Shown here in pieces: positions 40,411 through 48,303 of a DNA stretch of 64,000 nucleotides; position 1 is the first letter of the stretch; each line of letters begins with the position of its first letter. Under the pieces are notes generated by a model that searched no databases, had not been told where the DNA came from, and saw nothing but the letters and a program-made list of their open reading frames with translations. The position numbers and the translations under genes are program-made. The stretch comes from Planctomycetota bacterium (GTDB lineage Bacteria > Planctomycetota > Phycisphaerae > SM23-33), in the NCBI GenBank assembly GCA_022705325.1, contig JAKJER010000025.1, forward strand, positions 25,145-89,144, given 5' to 3'.

Positions 40411-41238
40411 TTACACCCCGCTGTAGGCGTTGAACCCGCCGTCGACGGGAATGACCACGCCGGTGAGGAACTTCGAGGCGTCGCTGATGAGGTAGACCAG
40501 CGTGCCCAGCAGGTCGTCGGGCTGCCCGAAGCGGCCCATGGGGGTGTGGCTCAGGATGGTGCTGCCGCGGGGGGTCAACTCGCCGGTCTTCTGGTCGGTC
40601 AACAGGAAGCGGTTCTGCTCGGTCAGGAAGAACCCCGGAGCGATGGCGTTGACGCGGATGTCCTTGCTGTGGCGCTGGCACATGTAGGTGGAGAGCCACT
40701 GCGTGAAGTTGCTGACAGCCGCCTTGGCGGCGCCGTAGGCGGTGACGTTGGTCAGCGGGCGGAAGGCGGTCATCGAGGAGATGTTGACGATGTTGCCCTG
40801 CCCGCGCTCGGCCATGTGACGCCCGAAGACCTGGCTGGGCAGGATGGTGCCCATGCAGTTCAAGTCGAAGACCCAGCGGACGGCGTCGGGGCTGAGTTGG
40901 AAGAAGGTGGTCTCCAGGTTGCAGGTGGCTTCTTTCTTGTTGCCGCCGGCGCCGTTGACCAGCACGTCGATGTGGCCCAGGGTCTGGACGGCGCAGTTGA
41001 AGGCCTCGTTGATCTCGTTGACGTCCAGCACGTTGGCCTGGACGGGGATGGCGAATCCGCCCTCGGCCTCGATTGCCTGCACGACCTGGTTGGCGCGAAG
41101 GGCGTCGTAGTCGATGACGCAGATCTTGGCGCCGCGCCGGGCGAGTTCCCTGGCCATGGCGGCGCAAAGCACGCCGGCGCCGCCGGTGATGGCGATGGTC
41201 TTGCCGGTGATGTCAAACATGTCCCTGGGTTCAGTCAT
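40411..41238 (-). CDS. SDR oxidoreductase resembling D-mannonate oxidoreductases
   Basis: A 275-residue NAD(P)-dependent short-chain dehydrogenase. The nucleotide motif is TGGAGVLC (T18-G19 to C25), then NGAGGN, the catalytic Ser (IVNISSMTAF) and YGAAK. The whole pattern resembles the YjmF/UxuB-like SDR group that interconverts fructuronate and mannonate. The last glycine of the TGxxxGxG motif is Cys25, which is atypical. GAGAGGA precedes the ATG. It is convergent with arsC, with 2 nt between stops. Use in uronate metabolism fits the nearby glycosidases but is inferred. Confidence 0.8.
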   Translation of the reverse strand: MTEPRDMFDITGKTIAITGGAGVLCAAMARELARRGAKICVIDYDALRANQVVQAIEAEGGFAIPVQANVLDVNEINEAFNCAVQTLGHIDVLVNGAGGNKKEATCNLETTFFQLSPDAVRWVFDLNCMGTILPSQVFGRHMAERGQGNIVNISSMTAFRPLTNVTAYGAAKAAVSNFTQWLSTYMCQRHSKDIRVNAIAPGFFLTEQNRFLLTDQKTGELTPRGSTILSHTPMGRFGQPDDLLGTLVYLISDASKFLTGVVIPVDGGFNAYSGV

Positions 41239-41897
41239 GATCGTTCCTCTCCAGCCGCTCCGGTGCGGGGCTTTCCGCGCGGCGGCTGCGAAAGAAGCGT
41301 GTTACCAGATCGCGCGTGATTTGTCCAGACCTGTTCGACCTGACTCATCCCCACTTCTGCGCCGCCTTCTAGGAAGCCGCCGCCCGGGCAGGCCGTACCT
41401 TCGGCAGGGCCGTCCTTAGGCAGGCCAGGGCCGAAGGCCCGTAAGAAAGTAGCCCAGGCCTGCCTACGGCAGGCAGGCCGGAGCGCAGCGAAGGCCTGGG
41501 TGCCCGGCCCGCAACCCGCGCAGCCCCAACGGGGCGGGGTAAGCCGTGGAACACCGACACGGCAACGATGATCACGCGCGAACCGTTACATCGCCCTTGC
41601 AGGGCTCGGGCATCCCGCCGCCGCCACCCTGGCCTGCGCTGCGCTTCGGCCAGGGCTATCCTACGCCGGCCCGTTGGGCCTGTACGGCGGAGGGAATGAA
41701 GATGTGGGGCATTGAGAATATGCGGACCCACAGAACATGTCGGGCGGGACCGCCCTGCGCAGGTAGCGCCTCTTGAAACTGGGGATGAGTCACCTGTTCG
41801 ACAAAGCTCGCGGTAACGCCCACGGACCTGTCCGCCGTGGCGGAAGGGCTTCCTTGGGCATGGCGCCGGGTGTATCATCGGGGTCAAGGAGTGCGGC
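41239..41897. other. Non-coding 659-bp block with repeat cluster
   Basis: This gap between the SDR and the metallophosphoesterase genes has no gene that I can support. About 41376-41700 is filled with GC-rich palindromes: GGCCTGCC-TAC-GGCAGGC (about 41456-41478), a CGCCC-TTGC-AGGGC hairpin near 41592, and a unit at 41631-41680 (GGCCTGCGCTGCGCTTCGGC onward) that reappears inverted at the end of the window (63700-63830). A short open frame at 41546 has no start signals and lies wholly inside the repeats. The metallophosphoesterase start has AAGGAG at 41886. Confidence 0.8.
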
Positions 41898-42809
41898 ATG
41901 AGCAACAGCAGGCAGTGGCGACTGGCGGTCCTCGCGGCGGCGTTGACGATCTGGCCCGGCATCGCGTGCAGCGGGGCCCCGCAAGGCCAGCCGTCCGGCC
42001 CGACCGGTGACGGGAACGACCCCGGAACGTTCACCTTCGTCCACCTGGGCGACGTGCAGATCGGGTTCGGACGGGACGGCATCCTCGCCGACCGCGACCG
42101 CCTCCTGAGGGCGATCGACCAGATCAACGCCCTCAAGGTCGACTTCGTCTACCTGGCCGGCGACCTGACCCACAAGGAGACGAGCGAGGAATACGCGCTG
42201 CTTGAGGCGGCCCTGAAGCGCTTCGAGCCGCGGCTGGTGGTGGCGCCGGGCAACCACGACGTGAAGAACCACCAGGCGCTGGCTGCCTTCCGCACGCGCT
42301 GGGGCAAGGACTACTACGCGTTTACGCACCGCCGATGCGAGTTCGTCGTGGTCGACTCGTTGCTGCTGTCGGAGAAGGGCGCCTGGTTCAAGGAGAGGGA
42401 CGAGACCTTCCTCCGCGAGGTGCAGGCGCAGTGGGCCTGGCTGGAGAAGGCCCTGGCCGACGCGCAGAAGGCGGGACGGGCGCACATCTTCCTGCTGATG
42501 CACGTGCCTCCGTTCCTCAAGAGCGAGACGGAGGGCGACCGCTACGAGAACCTGCCCGCAGCCGCCCGCAAACGCATGATGGAACTGGCCCGCAGGTACG
42601 GCGTGCGGGCGATCCTGTGCGGCCACGACCACACCAACAGCGAGATCCGCTCGGAGGCGGGGCCGACGATCTGGATCTCGGGCGGGACGGCCCGCGTGGG
42701 CAAGGGGGAGCAGTTCGGCTTCCACGTGTGGACCGTTCGCGGCCGGGACGCCCACTGCGAATTCGTGCAACTGGCGCCCGCGCCGGCGACCCAGCCGGCC
42801 GGCAAGTGA
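41898..42809 (+). CDS. Exported metallophosphoesterase (calcineurin-like)
   Basis: A 303-residue phosphoesterase with a signal peptide/lipobox-like start (IACSG, C24). The five metal-binding motifs are present: HLGDVQIG, LAGDLTHKE, GNHD, LLMHVP and CGHDH. AAGGAG precedes the ATG by 6 nt. It is convergent with the sulfatase gene. The enzyme would cleave phosphate esters or nucleotides in the periplasm; substrate unknown. Confidence 0.85.
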   Translation: MSNSRQWRLAVLAAALTIWPGIACSGAPQGQPSGPTGDGNDPGTFTFVHLGDVQIGFGRDGILADRDRLLRAIDQINALKVDFVYLAGDLTHKETSEEYALLEAALKRFEPRLVVAPGNHDVKNHQALAAFRTRWGKDYYAFTHRRCEFVVVDSLLLSEKGAWFKERDETFLREVQAQWAWLEKALADAQKAGRAHIFLLMHVPPFLKSETEGDRYENLPAAARKRMMELARRYGVRAILCGHDHTNSEIRSEAGPTIWISGGTARVGKGEQFGFHVWTVRGRDAHCEFVQLAPAPATQPAGK

Positions 42810-42836
42810 GCGGGGCCGGCTGCGTCGAGCGAGCTA

Positions 42837-44495
42837 CTAGTTCTTCTTGCGGGGGGTCTTCTTGGGGCCTCGCGGGACGCTGGGAGCGGCGGCGTTGAAC
42901 TCCTTCTCGCATCGTTCCCACAACTCGGCCATCTCCTTCACCCGCTGGGGCTGCCCGGCGGCGAGGTTCTTCATCTCGCACCGGTCGCTCTTGAGGTCGT
43001 ACAGTTCCCACGGGTCCTTGCCCTTGGCCACGATCTTCCAGTCGCCCACGCGGATGGCGCGGTTGCCGATGTGATGGAAGAAGATGTAATCGAAGGGCAG
43101 GGGCTTGTCCTGGCCGAAGGCCGGACGGAGGCTGCGCCCGGGGAGCTTCGGCGCTCCCTCGCATTCGCGCTGCTTCACGCCCGCCAGTTCCAGCACAGTG
43201 GGCACGACGTCGATGAAGTGGCACACCGCGTGGCGCAGCTCGCCCCGGGCCTGGATGCCCGCCGGCCAGTGCACGATGCAGGGCGACGAACAGCCGCCCT
43301 CGTGCACCCACGACTTGTGCAGGCGGAAGGGCGTGTTGGCCGCGCTGGACCAGCCCGGCCCCAGGCACAGGTACGAGCCGGCTGAGCCGGGCTCGGCCGC
43401 CGGGTCGTGCCCGCTGCCGCGGATGATCTGCTCGGCGCTGGCGCCGTTGTCGGACAGAAAGACGATGACCGTGTTCTCGAACTGGCCCATCGCCTTGAGC
43501 TGGGCCACCACGCGGGCGATCTCCTGGTCCATGCGGTCGATCATGGCCGCGTGAATCGCCATCTTGCGGGCCTGGAAGGCCTTCTGGGCGTCCGTGAGCC
43601 GGTCCCACGGGACGGCGCGCCCGGCTTCGCCCGGGCCGATCCGTTCGCGGAGCTTGTCCTCGCTGAGATTCCAGCCCGGCACGACCTCGCCGTCCAGCGT
43701 CGGCATCTCGCACGAGACGATCCCCATTTCGCGCAGGCGCTGCCACCGCTTGCGGCGCATGACGTCCCAGCCCTCGCTGTAGCGATCCTTGTATTTCTCG
43801 ATGTCCTCCTTCAGGGCATGGAGGGGGAAATGCGGGCACGTGAACGCCAGGTACAGAAAGAAAGGCGAATCCTTGTGCTTGTCGGCATGTTCCCTGAGGA
43901 AGTCGATGCCATGGTCGGCGATGACGCTGGTCAGGTACGTCGCCCGCCCGTCCTCCGACGCCTTGACCGCCTTGCCGTCGAGTTGCAGCCCGCCGGGGTT
44001 GTGGAAGTGGTCGTGGTCGTTGGCCGTCAGCGAGCGGTCGAACGTGTCTCCGGACTTCTTTCCGATGATGTGCCACTTGCCCGAGTGGTAGCTGCGGTAG
44101 CCCTGCTCTTTGAGGCGGGCGCTGAGCAAGGGGGCCCAGTCCGGCACGCCGCCCCTCTGGGGGTCGGCCCGCACCTGCTGGGCGTAGTACCCCGTCAGCA
44201 GGCATGTTCGCGAGGGCCAGCATCGGGCGGTCGAGTAGCACTGCGTGAATCGGATCCCGCCGGCGGCCAGCGAGTCCAGCGCGGGGGTCTTCACGTCGCC
44301 GCCGAAGCAGCCGGCGTCGGAGTAGCCCATGTCGTCGGCCATGACGATGACGAAGTTGGGCTTGACGCCCTTGCCCGCGCCGCCCGGGCCGCCCTGCGCC
44401 CACGCCGACTGCAACGCCGCGCCCAGGGCCGTTCCGCCCGCCACCCCGGCCACTGTCTGACGCAGGAACTGCCGTCTGTTCCACAAGTGATTCAT
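42837..44495 (-). CDS. Tat-exported type I sulfatase
   Basis: A 552-residue sulfatase. The Tat signal R7-R8-QFLRQ is followed by the metal-binding FVIVMADDMG and the formylglycine motif C92-W-P-S-R96 (x4-TG), so C92 would be oxidised by an FGE or anSME. The catalytic-domain pattern continues to HPG/GSGH-like motifs (DNGASAEQI, GSGHDP). GAGGAGCAAGGA precedes the ATG at 44495; an ATG 30 nt further up is less likely because it adds a non-signal extension. It removes sulfate esters from glycans, possibly fucans or other sulfated polysaccharides in line with the nearby GH95 gene. Confidence 0.9.
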   Translation of the reverse strand: MNHLWNRRQFLRQTVAGVAGGTALGAALQSAWAQGGPGGAGKGVKPNFVIVMADDMGYSDAGCFGGDVKTPALDSLAAGGIRFTQCYSTARCWPSRTCLLTGYYAQQVRADPQRGGVPDWAPLLSARLKEQGYRSYHSGKWHIIGKKSGDTFDRSLTANDHDHFHNPGGLQLDGKAVKASEDGRATYLTSVIADHGIDFLREHADKHKDSPFFLYLAFTCPHFPLHALKEDIEKYKDRYSEGWDVMRRKRWQRLREMGIVSCEMPTLDGEVVPGWNLSEDKLRERIGPGEAGRAVPWDRLTDAQKAFQARKMAIHAAMIDRMDQEIARVVAQLKAMGQFENTVIVFLSDNGASAEQIIRGSGHDPAAEPGSAGSYLCLGPGWSSAANTPFRLHKSWVHEGGCSSPCIVHWPAGIQARGELRHAVCHFIDVVPTVLELAGVKQRECEGAPKLPGRSLRPAFGQDKPLPFDYIFFHHIGNRAIRVGDWKIVAKGKDPWELYDLKSDRCEMKNLAAGQPQRVKEMAELWERCEKEFNAAAPSVPRGPKKTPRKKN

Positions 44496-44689
44496 TCCTT
44501 GCTCCTCGACAGGATGTAATCGCACCGCCAGTCTAACGTCGGCGGCGGACGTGGTATTGAGCGTTGGGCCAACGAGCTGCCGCCCCGGACGACGGGAGTC
44601 GCTCCCTGCGAGTGGTCGCGGGCCAGAAAGACCTTGGCGCGGCCGACCGGGGCACGCTAGAATGACGTAACAAAATCGATCAGAGTTCT

Positions 44690-45085
44690 ATGAGATATGC
44701 CGCGACAATGCGATGCCTGCTGCTGATCGTCCTCACGGCGGGGACGTGCGGAAGCCCGAACCTCGTGTACTGCACCGGCAGCCATTCCTCCTCCATTGAA
44801 CTGGCGGTCAACGGATCGTGTTCTCCGTGCGGCGCGGACCAGCCTGCCCAGCCCGGCTTTCGGGCCCCCGGCTCGGGGTGCAGCCCCTGCATCGACATCC
44901 CTCTCCTGGGCGGCGGCGCCTTCTGCCTGGTCGCCCAGTCCCAGCCGTCCACCGCGGCTGGATGGTTCTTCTTCCGCGATTCCCTAAGCCTGCCTGTCCT
45001 GGCGGGCGGCGACTTCCTCCCGCCTGCTCCTCAACGGGCTCCGCCGCCGATGCCCGGTCTGCTGACAGTCGTGCTGCTCATCTGA
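44690..45085 (+). CDS. Small exported Cys-rich protein ahead of czcCBA
   Basis: A 131-residue protein with an N-terminal signal (about residues 8-24, RCLLLIVLTAGTCGSP) and a mature part with Cys pairs (SCSPCGAD, GCSPCIDIPLLGGG) and a hydrophobic C terminus ending VVLLI. Alternative start at 44708. A TAGAAT (44660-44665) may be the -10. Small proteins with a similar 'CxPCIDIPL' feature occur ahead of cation-efflux operons, to my memory, but I cannot verify this. A periplasmic metal-binding or sensing role is inferred from position in the operon. Confidence 0.6.
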   Translation: MRYAATMRCLLLIVLTAGTCGSPNLVYCTGSHSSSIELAVNGSCSPCGADQPAQPGFRAPGSGCSPCIDIPLLGGGAFCLVAQSQPSTAAGWFFFRDSLSLPVLAGGDFLPPAPQRAPPPMPGLLTVVLLI

Positions 45086-45193
45086 TCTTTCACTTCTCGG
45101 CGTCTCAGCATCTGCGCTGACATGCGCGCGCCGTTGCCGCGCTCGCGTCGGCATTCCCCGCCCCGTTGTCCGGACTGAAGACAAGGAGTCGCT

Positions 45194-46606
45194 ATGACAT
45201 CCAGATTTCGAGCGTGGTCCCTTCTTTGGATGGGCCTGGCGTTCATGGCCGGCTGCACGGCCGGCATCGTGGACCAGGGGTGGCAACCGAAACGCCCCCT
45301 GGGCAAGGACCTGGCCACGCTGCATCCGCCGGTGAATCCGCAAGCCGCCGCGCCGTCCGCGACGGCGGCCGAGCCGACCGGCCCCGTGACGCTGCGCCAG
45401 GCGCTGGCGCTGGCCATGCTGCACAATCCCGATCTGGCCAGCGCGTCATGGGAAGTCCGCTCCGTTGAAGCCCGGGCCATTCAGGCCAGCCTTCCGCCCA
45501 ATCCGGAGATCGGGTTCGACCTGGAATCGGTGGCCAGCCCTCGGGTGACCGAGGGCCTGCTGTCGCTGGGGCAGGTGATCTTCCTGAGCGACAAGCTGGC
45601 CCGCCAGAAGCAGGTAGCGCTGCTGGAAACGAGCGTCGCGGGCTGGGACTGGGAAAGCCAGCGCATCAGCGTCTACACGGAGACGACCAAGGCGTTCGTG
45701 TCGCTGGTAGCCGCCCAGGAGAGGATGGAACTGGCCCGGAAGATCGTCGACGTGGCCAGAAAGCTGCTCGATACCGCCAGCGAGCGGGTTCGCAGCGGGA
45801 AGGCCTCGCCTCTGGAGGAAATGAAGGCCAAGGTGGAGTTGAGCACGCTCAATGCCGACTGCGCCCAGGCCGAGCAGGCGGTGCTGGCCGCCCGGCAGAG
45901 GCTGGCGGCTACGTGGGGGGCGATCGTTCCTCGTTTTGCTCGCGCAGAAGGGGAACTGGCAGCCCGCAAGGACATCCCAACGGCCCAGCAGGTGTTTGCG
46001 TTGCTGGACCAGAACCCCGAGGTGGCCCGCTGGGCGACGGAGATGCAGCGGCGCGAGGCCGTCGTGCGGCTGGAGCGGCGCAAGGCGATCCCCGACTTGA
46101 CCCTCGCGGGCGGATACAAGCGTGAGAAGGCCAGCGGCGAGGCGGGCGCCAACGGCTTCGCCCTGGGCGCCTCCATCCCGCTACCCGTCTTCGACCGCAA
46201 CCAGGGCGGCATCAAGGAATCTCGCTACCAGGTGGCCAAGGGACAGGAAGAGCGGCGTTCCACGCGGGCCCGCGTGATGACGGAGATTGCCGACGCTTAC
46301 CAGTCCATGGCTTCGGCCCACGCGCGCTCGTCCATTCTCGGCCTCCAGGTCATTCCCGAGGCCCAGAAGGCGTTCGACGCCGCCCAGGCGGGCTACCGGG
46401 AGGGCAAGTTCCCGTACCTGGACGTCCTGGACGCCCAGCGGACGGTCTTCAACGCACGGGTCCAGCGCCTGGAAGCGCTGGAGGAGTACCTGACAGCCGT
46501 CGCGAACGTCGAGGGCCTGGTCGGACAGAGCCTGGAGACAATCGCGGAAGCCAGACCCACCACTCAAGCCGCAGCACGATCCGAATTGCAGGAGAAACAA
46601 CCATGA
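45194..46606 (+). CDS. czcC: CzcC-type outer-membrane factor (TolC family)
   Basis: A 470-residue outer-membrane efflux lipoprotein (lipobox AFMAGC21) of the CzcC/CusC group, with two OEP repeats of long helices (LASASWEVRSVEARAIQ ... FDAAQAGYREGKFPYLDVLD). AAGGAG precedes the ATG. It ends in an ATGA overlap with the adaptor gene. As in czcCBA loci it should form the outer exit of the RND pump. Confidence 0.88.
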   Translation: MTSRFRAWSLLWMGLAFMAGCTAGIVDQGWQPKRPLGKDLATLHPPVNPQAAAPSATAAEPTGPVTLRQALALAMLHNPDLASASWEVRSVEARAIQASLPPNPEIGFDLESVASPRVTEGLLSLGQVIFLSDKLARQKQVALLETSVAGWDWESQRISVYTETTKAFVSLVAAQERMELARKIVDVARKLLDTASERVRSGKASPLEEMKAKVELSTLNADCAQAEQAVLAARQRLAATWGAIVPRFARAEGELAARKDIPTAQQVFALLDQNPEVARWATEMQRREAVVRLERRKAIPDLTLAGGYKREKASGEAGANGFALGASIPLPVFDRNQGGIKESRYQVAKGQEERRSTRARVMTEIADAYQSMASAHARSSILGLQVIPEAQKAFDAAQAGYREGKFPYLDVLDAQRTVFNARVQRLEALEEYLTAVANVEGLVGQSLETIAEARPTTQAAARSELQEKQP

Positions 46607-48255
46607 AGAAGACAACGATAGTCCTGAGCATAACGGCGGCGGTACTGGCCGTCGGCGCTGTCGTCTGTTACCGCACCGGGGTCTTCCCCGCGGCGTGGCA
46701 GAAAGCCCTGTCCTTGTCCGCTGCCCATGACGAGCACGAAGGACATGACGAGCACGACGAACACGGGGCCCACGAGAAGCACGCGGAGCCCGGCGAAGGT
46801 TCCGGCCACGGGAAAGAAGACGGGCACGGGCACGGCGAGGCCGCACGGGGGAATCTCGACCCGAGCGAAATCGAGAAGGCCACCTGCGAGCACAACGTCC
46901 GGACCGTCGACTGCAACGAATGCCGGTACGAACTGGGCGTCGTGAAGGTGGCCCCCTCGGTCACCGACGCCTTGATCAAGACGGCGGAGGCTCGCCAGGG
47001 CGATCTGGGCAGGACGTTGCGGCTGACCGGGGAGGTGCAGTTCGACCAGACGATGCTTGTGGACGTTCTTCCGGCGGTCCGCGGCAGGATCGTCAGCGTC
47101 AAGGCCCAGCTCGGCCAGCAGGTCCGCAAGGGCGACGTGCTGGCGGTGTTGCACAGCGGCGAGTTCGGCGAGGCCAAGGCCGCCTACCTGGAGGCCCTGA
47201 CGCTGGCGGAGGTGGCCGCCCAGGAGAAGCAGAGGCAGGCGGTCATCACCGAATCGCTGGAGAAGCTGCTGGCCGCTTCCGAGAACGAGCGATCTCCCGG
47301 GCTTCCGGGCGGGGTGCTGGGCGAATGGAAATCCAAGCTGGTCGGCGCCCGGGCCCGGTTTCGCCAGGCCGGGACCGTTCTGGAACGGGAGAAGTCTCTG
47401 GTGGCCAAGCAGGCGTCCAGTCAGGCGGAACTGGAGGCGGCTGAGCGGGAGATGCAGACGGCACAGGCGGACTACCAGGCCCTGATGGAGGAGATCCAGC
47501 TCACCGTGAAGCTTGACCGGCTGAAGGTCGAGAATGCGGCCAAGCTGGCCGAGGCGAAGCTGAACGCGGTCAGTCAGCGGCTGCACCTGTTCGGACTGGA
47601 CGACGGGGCCATCAAGGCGATTCCGCAGATGAAGGAGAATGGGACCTTCGCCCACCTGGAGGTCAAGGCCCCCCGCGACGGACGGATCACCGTGCTGAAC
47701 GTGACCGAGGGTCGGTTCGTGGAAGAGACCCAGACGCTCTACACCATCGCCGACACGTCCAACGTGTGGGTGTGGTGCGACCTGTACGAGCGCGACTTGG
47801 GCGTCCTGCATGATCACATGACCAAGGGGGCCACGCCGGCTGCCCTGGTGAAGGTCGCGGCCTTTCCGGGCGGGTTGGACGGCAGGGTGGACCTGGTAGG
47901 CAGCAGCGTGGACGAATCGACCCGGACGGTGAAGGTGCGGGTGCAGGTGCCCAACCCCGAAGGCAGGCTCCGGCCGGGCATGTTCGCCGACGTGGAGATC
48001 CCCCTGAAGGAAGGCAAGAAGGTGACCTACGTGCCCCGCCAGGCGGTGCTGAGCGACGAAGGGCAGACCTTCGCCTTCGTCCACTGGAAGGACGACCTGT
48101 GGCTTCGGCGGGACGTTCGCGTGGGCGAGAGCCGGGGCGAGCTGGTGGAGATCGTGAGCGGGCTGTCTGCCGGGGACAGGGTCGTCGCGAGCGGCGGGTT
48201 CCTGTTCAAGAGCGACATCCTGCGGGAAAAGATGGGAGCGGGCTGCGCGGACTGA
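46603..48255 (+). CDS. czcB: CzcB-type RND periplasmic adaptor with His-rich N terminus
   Basis: A 550-residue membrane-fusion protein. After a signal/anchor segment (residues 5-22) comes a His/Asp/Glu-rich metal-binding stretch (about 41-80, 13 or more His) and a Cys motif C95-x8-C104-NE-C107. The lipoyl and beta-barrel domains follow, with a long coiled coil (about 175-320). The His-rich part is typical of CzcB/CusB-like adaptors that take up Zn, Cd, Co, Ni or Cu. It overlaps czcC by four bases and is followed by czcA after 48 nt. Confidence 0.9.
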   Translation: MKKTTIVLSITAAVLAVGAVVCYRTGVFPAAWQKALSLSAAHDEHEGHDEHDEHGAHEKHAEPGEGSGHGKEDGHGHGEAARGNLDPSEIEKATCEHNVRTVDCNECRYELGVVKVAPSVTDALIKTAEARQGDLGRTLRLTGEVQFDQTMLVDVLPAVRGRIVSVKAQLGQQVRKGDVLAVLHSGEFGEAKAAYLEALTLAEVAAQEKQRQAVITESLEKLLAASENERSPGLPGGVLGEWKSKLVGARARFRQAGTVLEREKSLVAKQASSQAELEAAEREMQTAQADYQALMEEIQLTVKLDRLKVENAAKLAEAKLNAVSQRLHLFGLDDGAIKAIPQMKENGTFAHLEVKAPRDGRITVLNVTEGRFVEETQTLYTIADTSNVWVWCDLYERDLGVLHDHMTKGATPAALVKVAAFPGGLDGRVDLVGSSVDESTRTVKVRVQVPNPEGRLRPGMFADVEIPLKEGKKVTYVPRQAVLSDEGQTFAFVHWKDDLWLRRDVRVGESRGELVEIVSGLSAGDRVVASGGFLFKSDILREKMGAGCAD

Positions 48256-48303
48256 GGATAGTTCCGGTTGTGGTCGGTCGCGAAAGAGCGACAGGAGAAA
48301 TCG

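Noticed and set aside
41546..41776. Small plus-strand open frame in the repeat block
   Set aside because: It lies wholly in palindromic repeats and has no start signal; the repeated unit explains the open frame.
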